DNA from: Gammaproteobacteria bacterium
GTDB taxonomy: Bacteria; Pseudomonadota; Gammaproteobacteria; Legionellales; Legionellaceae
DNA: 40,477 nucleotides
Assembly (NCBI GenBank): GCA_026399205.1
Contig: JAPLRL010000007.1
Coordinates: 1 to 40,477 of the forward strand
Reading direction: 5' to 3'
Shown: in pieces, positions 17,034 through 24,901 of the stretch
How positions within the stretch are numbered: position 1 is the stretch's first letter
Layout: the number at the start of each line of letters is the position of its first letter
Program-made: the position numbers and the translations under genes
The notes under the pieces: generated by a model
Told to the model about the DNA's origin: nothing
Databases searched by the model: none
Seen by the model: only the letters and a program-made list of their open reading frames with translations

Positions 17034-17414
17034 ATGACAACTCAGCAACAGCTGTTTAATTATATATTAGTTGGTGGCATAAATACCATCTTAGGTTATT
17101 TGGTATATGCATTTTGCATTTTTTTGGGTATGGATTACCCATTGGCCGCATTTTTTTCTACCGTTTTTGCCGTCATATTTAACTATAAGACAGTAGGTAA
17201 GTTTGTTTTTAAAAATACGGGTAATGGTATTTTTGTAAAATTCATGTTGATGTACTTGGTGATGTATTTGTTTAATATGGCATTCATTAAATTTATTTAT
17301 TTTTTTAATCAAAATCTTTATTTGGCAGGGTTCATTGCAATATGTCCAGCAGCAACACTCTCGTTTATTTTAAATAAATTTATTGTGTTTAGAGATGTGT
17401 GTGAGGCTAATTAG
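17034..17414 (+). CDS. GtrA family membrane protein
   Basis: 126 residues with four predicted membrane segments. It matches the GtrA family by its opening NYILVGGINTILGYLVYA, by YKTVGKFVFK and by the ending LNKFIVF. GtrA proteins are thought to flip undecaprenyl-phosphate-linked sugars to the periplasm, acting with a GtrB-type transferase. That partner follows 29 bases later at 17444. A third component, a periplasmic GT-C transferase, is not adjacent. Confidence 0.88.
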   Translation: MTTQQQLFNYILVGGINTILGYLVYAFCIFLGMDYPLAAFFSTVFAVIFNYKTVGKFVFKNTGNGIFVKFMLMYLVMYLFNMAFIKFIYFFNQNLYLAGFIAICPAATLSFILNKFIVFRDVCEAN

Positions 17415-17443
17415 AGTGTGTCTATGGAGCGGTTTGAAATAAA

Positions 17444-18415
17444 ATGAGTCAAAATTCAAGTGTCACCCTATCGGTCGTCTTGTCATTTTACAATGAAGCA
17501 AACGTATTACCTGAGCTCTTAAAACGCTTAAGATCAGTTGGTGAGCGGTTAGTAAAAGAACAGGACATTAAGAATTATGAACTCATTTTTGTAAATGACA
17601 ATTCTATGGATGAGTCTGAAGCCTATTTGCGTTCAGAACTTAAACACGGTGACATCGTGTTAGTTAATATGAGTCGGAATTTTGGGGTTTCAGAATGTGT
17701 GATGGCTGGGATGAAGTGTGCAAAAGGAGATGCGGTAGTCTACATGGATTCTGATTTGCAGGATCCGCCTGAAGTGATTATTGAGTTAATTCGAGCTTGG
17801 AAAAAAGATCCAGAAGTCGAAGTTGTCTATACGACGCGAACACGAAGAAAAGGTGAACATCCTCTTAAACTTTGGGTTACAAAGATGGGATATCGCTTGA
17901 TTAATGGTATTTCAGACATTCAATTGCCTGTAGATTCCGGCGATTTTAAATTGCTTTCTCGACGAGTTGTTGACCAGCTATTGGTCTTAAATGAAGATAA
18001 GCCTTATATTCGAGGATTAGTGAGTTGGATTGGATATAAGCAAACCCAAGTTTTTTATGAGCGAGATGCTCGCTTTGATGGTAGAGAAAACACTAAGATG
18101 CCGGTTTTTAGCAAGCGAGTGATTTACTATTGGCTGGATAGAGCCCTAATTTCTTTTTCTGATGCACCATTAAAAATTATTTTATTATTCGGATTTTTAT
18201 TATCGAGCGTGTCATTGCTTTATATTTTAATTGTATTAGCTCAAAAACTCCTTGGTTGGGCCGTGCCGGGTTGGGCCGCACTGATGTGTGCAGTTTTGTT
18301 GCTGGGCGGCACGCAGATGGTGATGTTGGGGTTTATTGGATTGTATATCGGGGCAATATTCCGCGAGACTAAAAAAAGACCTCAGTATTTAGTGAAGGAA
18401 GTGTTAAGAAAGTAA
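17444..18415 (+). CDS. GtrB/DPM-like polyprenyl-phosphate glycosyltransferase
   Basis: 323 residues. The GT2 domain has SVVLSFYNEANVL, FVNDNSMDES, MSRNFGVSE and the metal site DSDLQDPPE near residue 104. Two C-terminal membrane helices (about 240-265 and 275-305) are followed by FRETKKRPQY, as in GtrB and ArnC-type enzymes. It should transfer a sugar from a nucleotide donor to undecaprenyl phosphate, and GtrA would flip the product for periplasmic attachment to the O-chain. The donor is unknown. Confidence 0.9.
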   Translation: MSQNSSVTLSVVLSFYNEANVLPELLKRLRSVGERLVKEQDIKNYELIFVNDNSMDESEAYLRSELKHGDIVLVNMSRNFGVSECVMAGMKCAKGDAVVYMDSDLQDPPEVIIELIRAWKKDPEVEVVYTTRTRRKGEHPLKLWVTKMGYRLINGISDIQLPVDSGDFKLLSRRVVDQLLVLNEDKPYIRGLVSWIGYKQTQVFYERDARFDGRENTKMPVFSKRVIYYWLDRALISFSDAPLKIILLFGFLLSSVSLLYILIVLAQKLLGWAVPGWAALMCAVLLLGGTQMVMLGFIGLYIGAIFRETKKRPQYLVKEVLRK

Positions 18416-18497
18416 AGTTAGGTCAGTCAGGATAGTTTTGCTGAAGTGGCTTATGATATGATGGCACAGGTTTTTTAGACAGATGCACATCGCTGGA

Positions 18498-18518
18498 CCC
18501 CGCGGACAAGTCGCGGGG
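18498..18518. repeat. Short GC-rich hairpin, second repeat family
   Basis: Perfect 7-base arms (ccccgcg/cgcgggg) enclose gacaagt within the stretch starting ctggaccccgcg. The look is that of a dispersed genomic repeat rather than a terminator, since no T run follows. It lies in the 160-base gap before hddA. Confidence 0.6.
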
Positions 18519-18575
18519 CGACGGGCCTTAAAGGCAACTGTAACTACACTATTATAAAAGGATTTATGATTTAAA

Positions 18576-19577
18576 ATGATCATCGTACGAACCCCCTTTC
18601 GCATCTCACTTTTTGGTGGTGGAACTGACTATCCAGCCTGGTATCGAGAGCATGGTGGAGCGGTTCTAGCGACTACTATTGATAAATATTGTTACATCAG
18701 TTGCCGAAAACTACCCCCATTTTTTGAACACAAACACCGGATTGCCTATTCGCGAATCGAGGCGGTGAACCATGTGGATGATATTGAGCACCCGGCTGTG
18801 AAGGCGGTCTTAAACTGGTATGACTGCGATCATGGCCTGGAGATTCATCATGATGGTGACTTGCCCGCAAGATCTGGGTTGGGCTCTTCTTCTTCTTTTA
18901 CAGTGGGCCTGTTACATGCTTTATCAGCACTTCGCGGGCAATTAGTGTCAAAGGAGGATCTTGCAAAAAATGCAATTCATATTGAGCAAAATTTAATTAA
19001 AGAAAATGTAGGCTCACAAGATCAAATTTCAGCAGCATTTGGTGGTTTTAATCGAATTGAATTTAAGAAACAAGATGAATCGTTTCATGTTTCGCCGATG
19101 ATTATTGGTAAACGACGGTTAAAAGAACTAGAATCCCATTTAATGCTGTTTTTTACGGGATTTTCTAGAATAGCCTCTGAAATTGCGAAGTCTAAAATAG
19201 ATAATTTTAAAAATAGAGTGACCGAACTCACAAAAATGGGTGCGATGGTTGAAGAAGCTATACAAATTTTGCAAAGTCCAGAGACACCCATAGATGTATT
19301 TGGGGAGTTGCTACATCAAAGTTGGCTTTATAAACGTCAATTGTCAACACTGGTTTCTACACCACAAATCGATGTTTTTTATGAAGAGGCGATGGATGCA
19401 GGTGCAATTGGTGGAAAAATTTTAGGAGCGGGTGGAGGTGGTTTTTTATTATTGTTTGTGCCGCCAGAGAGACAAGAAAAAGTTCGTGAACGTTTAAAAA
19501 GCCTTATTCATGTCCCCTTTGCATTTGAAAGTTCGGGTAGCCGAGTTGTATTGTATCAACCCAATGGATTGTCTTAA
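18576..19577 (+). CDS. hddA: GHMP-type sugar kinase, HddA-like (heptose 7-phosphate kinase)
   Basis: 333 residues, GHMP kinase family. N-terminal RTPFRISLFGGGTDYP, ATP-binding loop SGLGSSSSFTVGLLHAL near residue 97, then VGSQDQISAAFGG, and GAIGGKILGAGGGGF near the C-terminus. HddA adds a phosphate at C1 of D-glycero-D-manno-heptose 7-phosphate in the GDP-heptose pathway. With GmhA (23302) and an HddC-like transferase (22584) in the same run, this assignment is consistent. No GmhB phosphatase is present in the window, so that step must be supplied elsewhere. The next gene follows after three bases. Confidence 0.85.
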   Translation: MIIVRTPFRISLFGGGTDYPAWYREHGGAVLATTIDKYCYISCRKLPPFFEHKHRIAYSRIEAVNHVDDIEHPAVKAVLNWYDCDHGLEIHHDGDLPARSGLGSSSSFTVGLLHALSALRGQLVSKEDLAKNAIHIEQNLIKENVGSQDQISAAFGGFNRIEFKKQDESFHVSPMIIGKRRLKELESHLMLFFTGFSRIASEIAKSKIDNFKNRVTELTKMGAMVEEAIQILQSPETPIDVFGELLHQSWLYKRQLSTLVSTPQIDVFYEEAMDAGAIGGKILGAGGGGFLLLFVPPERQEKVRERLKSLIHVPFAFESSGSRVVLYQPNGLS

Positions 19578-19580
19578 TTA

Positions 19581-20402
19581 ATGAACGTTGAACAGCAAAA
19601 TAAATTGAAAGAAAAGGCTAGATGGGTTTGGCGTGAAACATTAAAAATTCACAGACGGGCCCCAGAGACACGATTGGCGTCCTCTTTATCGGTGATTGAA
19701 ATTTTTGTTGCCTTGTATTATGGTCAAATATTGGCATTTTCTCCTCAAGAACCGTGGGTAGAATGGCGTGATCGTTGTATTATTAGTAAAGGCCATGGCT
19801 CGATTTGTATGTATCCTATCTTGGCAGATTTAGGTTTTTTTGCCATGGAGGAATTACAGCGAGTGTGTCAGACCGGCGGCTTTTTAGGTGGGATTCCAGA
19901 TCCCGTTATTCCGGGGTATGAAACAGTGAATGGTTCATTAGGGCATGGTTTGGGTGTTGGCACAGGCATGGCCCTTGGACTAAAAAATAAAAAAAGTGAT
20001 AGACAAGTGTTTGTGGTGACAGGGGATGGTGAGTTGCATGAAGGTGCGAATTGGGAAGCCATTATGTTTGCGTCGCATCAACGCTTAGACAATTTAAATT
20101 TAATTATTGATAACAATAAAATCAGCATGCTTGATCATACGGACAACATTGTTTCGCATCATTCTTTGAATGAACGATTGTCGGCCTTTGGCTGGGTCTG
20201 CACTGAAGTGGATGGGCATAACGTAATGGCTGTGCATACTGCCTTGACTCAAATGAAAGGTCAATTGAGTGGTCAGCCTAAGGCATTGATTGCGCATACT
20301 AGAAAGGGCGCAGGAGTCGCTTCTATTGAAAATGCGCCTTTATGTCACATTATGAATCCCAAACCCGAGGAGTTAGATGCCTTGTTAGAGAGTGGGATAT
20401 GA
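19581..20402 (+). CDS. Transketolase, N-terminal (ThDP-binding) subunit
   Basis: 273 residues covering only the pyrimidine-diphosphate half of transketolase: ISKGHGSICMYPILADLGFF, GSLGHGLGVGTGMALG, the ThDP/Mg motif GDGELHEGANWEA near residues 153-165, and LIIDNN. The partner half is encoded by the next gene, overlapping by four bases (ATGA), so the two form a split enzyme. In this setting it may supply sedoheptulose 7-phosphate for GmhA. Alternatively, it may transfer a two-carbon unit to a nucleotide-linked keto sugar to make a branched sugar. Its place between a sugar kinase and a ColD-like enzyme favours a dedicated biosynthetic role over central metabolism. Confidence 0.9.
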   Translation: MNVEQQNKLKEKARWVWRETLKIHRRAPETRLASSLSVIEIFVALYYGQILAFSPQEPWVEWRDRCIISKGHGSICMYPILADLGFFAMEELQRVCQTGGFLGGIPDPVIPGYETVNGSLGHGLGVGTGMALGLKNKKSDRQVFVVTGDGELHEGANWEAIMFASHQRLDNLNLIIDNNKISMLDHTDNIVSHHSLNERLSAFGWVCTEVDGHNVMAVHTALTQMKGQLSGQPKALIAHTRKGAGVASIENAPLCHIMNPKPEELDALLESGI

Positions 20403-21394
20403 GTGTCCGTCCTATTGCTATGCGTGATGCTTTTCTTGAGCGGATTTTTCAAGAGATGGCGCATGATGAGCGTATTTTCTTTTTGAGTGCGGATTTTGGA
20501 TCACCTGTATTAGATAAAATTAGATCGCAGTTTCCTACCCGTTTTGTCAATGTAGGTATTGCCGAGCAAAATCTAATCAATGTTGCTGCTGGGTTGGCGA
20601 TAGAGGGGTTTAAAGTATTCGCTTATGCCATTGCACCTTTTATCACGATGCGTTGTTACGAGCAGATTCGCGTGAGCTTAGCTTTGCTGTCTGAAGTAAG
20701 ACCCATGAACGTGACGTTGATTGGTGTCGGCGCTGGATACAGTTATGTCGTCTCAGGCCCAACACATCAATGTTATGAAGATTTAACGTTGATGCGCGCG
20801 ATGCCCAATATGGCGGTATACTCGCCCGCGGACCACGTCACCACCGCAGCGTTTTTTGATGTTTGTTTGGCAGAGCATGGGCCAAAATATTTGCGGCTTG
20901 ATGCACAGGTTTTACCGGTGATTTATGAACAAGATCCGCCGATGATAAAACGCGGTTTTCACGTCCATCGAGACGGCGAATCGCTTTGTTTGGTTGCGAC
21001 CGGATACATGTTGCATACCGCGTTTAAAATAGCTGAGCGACTTGAATGTCAAGGTATAGCCGTTGGTGTCATAGATTTATTTAGTCTCTCTCATTTTTCA
21101 GCAGAATTATTAGAATCCACCCTGAGTCGCTATCAGAAAATAGTGACGTTAGAAGAAGGGTTTAAAGGTCGAGGTGGGATGGACGCCCTGTTGTTTGATT
21201 TTATTGCGCGTCACCAGATCAAGTTGTCGATGCTAAATCTAGGTGTAGAAGGAACTTATCGGTTTGAACTAGGCAGTCGCTTCGAATTGCATGAACAAGT
21301 TGGCATTGGTGTTGAGGTAGCGTTAGCGCGTATTGTTCAGTTTAATCAGGCGGGTAGAGTCGTTATTGACGGATTAGTCAAGGAGTTGTCATGA
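20399..21394 (+). CDS. Transketolase, C-terminal subunit
   Basis: 331 residues covering the pyrimidine-binding and C-terminal domains. FVNVGIAEQNLINVAAGLAIEG contains the catalytic glutamate that activates ThDP. GVGAGYSYVVSGPTHQ and LEEGFKGRGGMDALL are typical of the family. I start it at the ATG overlapping the stop of the N-terminal subunit. An earlier in-frame ATG at 20342 would overlap the upstream gene by 60 bases and adds residues unlike the family. The next start overlaps this stop (ATGA), so the split transketolase and the PLP enzyme are likely made together. Confidence 0.9.
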   Translation: MSVRPIAMRDAFLERIFQEMAHDERIFFLSADFGSPVLDKIRSQFPTRFVNVGIAEQNLINVAAGLAIEGFKVFAYAIAPFITMRCYEQIRVSLALLSEVRPMNVTLIGVGAGYSYVVSGPTHQCYEDLTLMRAMPNMAVYSPADHVTTAAFFDVCLAEHGPKYLRLDAQVLPVIYEQDPPMIKRGFHVHRDGESLCLVATGYMLHTAFKIAERLECQGIAVGVIDLFSLSHFSAELLESTLSRYQKIVTLEEGFKGRGGMDALLFDFIARHQIKLSMLNLGVEGTYRFELGSRFELHEQVGIGVEVALARIVQFNQAGRVVIDGLVKELS

Positions 21395-22578
21395 AGTATC
21401 CATTAATGAGAAACAATATCTTAAGAGAAGATTTAGATCTCTTAATTGATTATTTAAAGCAAGATGATCCTATTTTAACGCATGGTGCAAATGTACGCGC
21501 TTTTGAAGAAGAGTGGTCTCAGTGGTTGGGTGTAAAATATAGTGTGTTTGTTAATTCGGGTGCATCAGCTAATTTATTGACTATGGCGATATTAAAAATT
21601 AAGCACCCTGAGGGTGGCGAAGTGATAACGCCGCCACTAGGCTGGGTTTCTGATGTTGCTTCCGTACTCCAAAATGGGTTTACACCGATATTTGCAGATA
21701 TTAATCCACAGACCTTAGCGATGGATTCTGAACAAATTTTATCTAAAATTACGGATAAAACGCGAGCTGTATTTTTAACTCATGTTCAGGGCTTTAATGG
21801 ATTAACCGATCATTTAATCGCTGAGTTGAAGCGTCGCAATATTCCACTGATTGAAGATGTTTGCGAATCACATGGCGCAACCCATCATGGGAGAAAATTG
21901 GGTGGATTTGGCTGGATTTCTAACTTTTCATATTACTATGCTCATCATATGAGTACGATTGAAGGCGGCATGATTTGCACGGACGATCCTGTTGTTTATC
22001 AACAGGCTAGAATGTTGCGTTCTCATGGCATGGTCAGAGAGGCAAATGATGCACAAACCAAGCAGCTCTATCAATCAGAAAATCCTGCGTTGAACCCTGA
22101 CTTTATTTTCGCATATCCTGCTTATAATGTGCGTAATAGCGAACTTGGTGGCATTTTAGGACGTAACCAACTAAAACGACTTGATGAGAACGTCAACCGT
22201 AGGACAGACAATTTAATGCGATTTTTAAATCAGATTAATCCAAATTATTATCGGACCGATTTTAAAGTAGAGGGTTCAAGTAATTATGCGTTTAATTTGA
22301 TCATGAAACATGCAGATGAAGACTTTGTTCAGTGTTTAATGAATCATATGAGGCAGTCTGGAATTGAGTTTCGTCGAGGGAGTGCTGGCGGAGGTAATCA
22401 AATTCGTCAACCTTACTTAAAGGGACTGGTTCCGGCAAATCATCATTTAGATTTTCCTGAAACAGAGCATGTGCATTTTTATGGATTTTATATTGGTAAT
22501 TTTCCAGACTTAGCCTTTCATGAAGTTGATGAGGTGTGTGATATTCTCAATTCAGTACCTGTTTTGGCTGAGGTCTAA
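21391..22578 (+). CDS. ColD-like PLP-dependent sugar 3-dehydratase (DegT/DnrJ fold)
   Basis: 395 residues of the DegT/DnrJ/EryC1/StrS family. NSGASANLL and IEDVCESHGA bind PLP, but the family lysine that forms the Schiff base is replaced by His 185 in YYYAHHMSTIEGG. The same Lys-to-His change defines ColD, which uses free PMP to remove the C3 hydroxyl of GDP-4-keto-6-deoxymannose. I therefore call it a 3-dehydratase rather than an aminotransferase. The substrate could be the Gmd product, giving a 3,6-dideoxy sugar, or the heptose equivalent. It is coupled by ATGA to the split transketolase, which might act on the 4-ketone of its product. Confidence 0.85.
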   Translation: MKYPLMRNNILREDLDLLIDYLKQDDPILTHGANVRAFEEEWSQWLGVKYSVFVNSGASANLLTMAILKIKHPEGGEVITPPLGWVSDVASVLQNGFTPIFADINPQTLAMDSEQILSKITDKTRAVFLTHVQGFNGLTDHLIAELKRRNIPLIEDVCESHGATHHGRKLGGFGWISNFSYYYAHHMSTIEGGMICTDDPVVYQQARMLRSHGMVREANDAQTKQLYQSENPALNPDFIFAYPAYNVRNSELGGILGRNQLKRLDENVNRRTDNLMRFLNQINPNYYRTDFKVEGSSNYAFNLIMKHADEDFVQCLMNHMRQSGIEFRRGSAGGGNQIRQPYLKGLVPANHHLDFPETEHVHFYGFYIGNFPDLAFHEVDEVCDILNSVPVLAEV

Positions 22579-22583
22579 ATCAA

Positions 22584-23285
22584 TTGGTAACCGCGATTGT
22601 TTTGGCAGGTGGATTAGGCTCGCGATTAAGAACAGTGGTTTCAGATGTTCCTAAACCGATGGCGCCTATTCGCGGGCGTCCTTTTCTTGCTTATCAACTT
22701 GAGTATTGGATAAACCAAGGGGTTTCTCGTTTTATTTTATCTGTTGGTTATAAACATGAAGTTATTTCAGACTATTTTGGTGAACAATACTTGGGCGCTA
22801 AAATAGAGTATGTGATTGAATCGATTCCACTGGGAACGGGTGGCGGGCTGCTGCTTGCTGCGCAACAGCTGAATCATGATGATTGTTTTTTACTTTTAAA
22901 TGGGGATACTTATTTTGAAGTGTCGTTACAGCATTTGATGACGTTTGCACAAGAAACAGATGCGGATTGGTGTTTTTCATTATTTTCAACCACTGATGTG
23001 AAGCGTTATATGGGGATGGACGTTGCTCCTAATGGAAGAATTCATGCGTTTCATGTGGAAAAAAAGCAGGAGTCAGTATTAGCGAATGGCGGTGTATATT
23101 GGATTCATCCACGGGTGTTTCAGTATATAAACATTGAGCAAGAAAAAAAATATTCGTTAGAAGAGGATATATTGCCAACGTTGCTCACGACTCAGTGTCG
23201 TTTTTTTGGGAAAGAATTTAGTGCGGCGTTTATTGATATAGGGATACCGGAAGATTACTGTCGGTCTGAGTTGTTATTAGCATGA
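22584..23285 (+). CDS. hddC: HddC-like sugar-1-phosphate nucleotidyltransferase
   Basis: 233 residues. It has the nucleotidyltransferase signature LAGGLGSRLRTVVSDVPKPM at the N-terminus, then IPLGTGGGLL and the metal site LNGDTYF near residue 108. The size fits HddC, which makes GDP-D-glycero-alpha-D-manno-heptose from the 1-phosphate. A role on another sugar 1-phosphate is possible. The start is a TTG with GAGG about 10 bases upstream; no ATG is available before the signature. Confidence 0.8.
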   Translation: MVTAIVLAGGLGSRLRTVVSDVPKPMAPIRGRPFLAYQLEYWINQGVSRFILSVGYKHEVISDYFGEQYLGAKIEYVIESIPLGTGGGLLLAAQQLNHDDCFLLLNGDTYFEVSLQHLMTFAQETDADWCFSLFSTTDVKRYMGMDVAPNGRIHAFHVEKKQESVLANGGVYWIHPRVFQYINIEQEKKYSLEEDILPTLLTTQCRFFGKEFSAAFIDIGIPEDYCRSELLLA

Positions 23286-23301
23286 GCGAATAGGTCACAC
23301 A

Positions 23302-23940
23302 ATGAATCCAAAAATGATACTCAAAAAAAATATTCAAGCATCGATTCAAGCAAAACATCAATTTCTTGAAGATGTAGAGGCCTTAACTGAATTTTCAGAA
23401 GCAGTAGACATGGTGGTGTCTCGTTATCAACAAGGCGGCTGCCTTTATATTGCAGGTAACGGTGGATCTGCGGCTGATGCACAACATTTAGCTGCTGAAT
23501 TTGTTAGTAAGTTAGCGAGAGATCGAGCTCCTTTACCGGCTGAGGCATTAACGGTGAATGGGTCTATTTTGACAGCAATAGCGAATGATTATGGTTATGA
23601 ATCCATTTTTTCACGTCAATTACTAGGCAACGCGACACCTAAAGATGTTTTTTTAGGTATAACAACATCAGGGATGTCTCCTAATATTCTTCATGCACTA
23701 GAAGCTTGTCGTTTGTTGAACATACCTAGTATCGTGTTTTGTGGTCGAGATGGGGGAAAGGCTAAAGTTTTAGCTGATTATTGTGTGATTGTGCCAGGCG
23801 TAGAAACCAGCACGATTCAGGAGTTACATATAGTGCTTGCTCATACCCTCTGTGAAAGTGTGGAGTCTGCGTTATTTAATGCAGGCGAAGAAAAAACAAT
23901 GGTGGGTATTGAAAAAATACTTCATTTAGATGTTGAATAA
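23302..23940 (+). CDS. gmhA: Sedoheptulose-7-phosphate isomerase GmhA
   Basis: 212 residues, SIS fold. Key motifs are IAGNGGSAADAQHLAAEF (substrate phosphate and catalytic Glu), ITTSGMSPN for the second phosphate loop, and QELHIVLAH with the catalytic His near residue 180. It converts sedoheptulose 7-phosphate to D-glycero-D-manno-heptose 7-phosphate, the substrate of HddA. It is about 15 residues longer than many GmhA proteins, at both ends. It supports a heptose-based sugar in the polysaccharide. Confidence 0.92.
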   Translation: MNPKMILKKNIQASIQAKHQFLEDVEALTEFSEAVDMVVSRYQQGGCLYIAGNGGSAADAQHLAAEFVSKLARDRAPLPAEALTVNGSILTAIANDYGYESIFSRQLLGNATPKDVFLGITTSGMSPNILHALEACRLLNIPSIVFCGRDGGKAKVLADYCVIVPGVETSTIQELHIVLAHTLCESVESALFNAGEEKTMVGIEKILHLDVE

Positions 23941-23952
23941 AAAGGAAAAATC

Positions 23953-24891
23953 ATGACTTATCACATCCTTGTGACAGGCGGAGCGGGTTATTTGGGATCA
24001 ACCATGGTACCTGATTTATTGAATGCGGGGCATCATGTGACCGTTTTAGATAATTTTATGTTTAAACAAACGAGTTTGCATCATGTCTGCCACCATCCGA
24101 ACTTTCAAGTGGTTAAAGGGGACATTCGAATTGAGAGTGTGGTTGCTCCTTTACTCAAAAAAGCGGACATCATCATCCCCTTGGCTGCTTTGGTCGGTGC
24201 GCCATTATGCAATTTTGATCCTGTGGGCGCGAGTACCATTAACCATGATGCCATTAGCATGATGTTGCGCTTAATATCGAAGGACCAAATTGTCTTGATG
24301 CCTACAACTAATAGTGCGTATGGGACGGGAGATGAGAATAATTTTTGCACAGAGGAGTCGCCTCTTCGGCCGATTTCTATTTATGCAAAAGAAAAAGTAA
24401 AAGTGGAAGAGGCGTTAATGCAACGCGAAAATGCCATTAGCTTTAGGTTGGCAACGGTGTTTGGGATGTCACCCAGAATGCGAATCGATTTATTAGTGAA
24501 TGATTTCACTTATCGCGCAGTTCATGACCGATTTGTTGTGTTATTTGAGGGATCATTTAAACGTAACTATGTGCATGTACGGGATGTTTCTCGTGTCTTT
24601 CAACATGCGATAGCTCAGTTTGATAGGATGAAAGGTCAAATTTATAACGTGGGTCTTTCTGAAGCTAATATTTCTAAGACGGGGCTTTGCGAGCGTATTC
24701 AAAAACATATTCCAGAATTTGTATTTGTAGATGCACCAGTTGGGAAAGATCCAGATCAACGCAATTATGTTGTTTCTAACGCTAAATTAGAAAAGACGGG
24801 ATTTCAAACTGCTGTGACGCTTGATGCTGGTATTGCTGAGTTAATTAAGGGCTATACTATGACGAAGAATACGATGTATGGCAATGTGTAG
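23953..24891 (+). CDS. NAD(P)-dependent nucleotide-sugar epimerase/dehydratase
   Basis: 312 residues, extended short-chain dehydrogenase. VTGGAGYLGS at the N-terminus binds the dinucleotide, D38 in VLDNF suggests NAD preference, and NSAYG and Tyr/Lys in SIYAKEK supply the catalytic residues. RNYVHVRDVSRV and the late QRNYVVSNAKLEKTGF are typical of sugar epimerases. The heptose genes upstream suggest a GDP-heptose or keto-sugar substrate, but the reaction (epimerase, reductase or dehydratase) cannot be told. AAGGAAAA precedes the ATG. Confidence 0.85.
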   Translation: MTYHILVTGGAGYLGSTMVPDLLNAGHHVTVLDNFMFKQTSLHHVCHHPNFQVVKGDIRIESVVAPLLKKADIIIPLAALVGAPLCNFDPVGASTINHDAISMMLRLISKDQIVLMPTTNSAYGTGDENNFCTEESPLRPISIYAKEKVKVEEALMQRENAISFRLATVFGMSPRMRIDLLVNDFTYRAVHDRFVVLFEGSFKRNYVHVRDVSRVFQHAIAQFDRMKGQIYNVGLSEANISKTGLCERIQKHIPEFVFVDAPVGKDPDQRNYVVSNAKLEKTGFQTAVTLDAGIAELIKGYTMTKNTMYGNV

Positions 24892-24901
24892 ACCCTGAAG
24901 C

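Noticed and set aside
21391-22578. Sugar aminotransferase
   Set aside because: The lysine needed to hold PLP is His 185, as in ColD-type 3-dehydratases.
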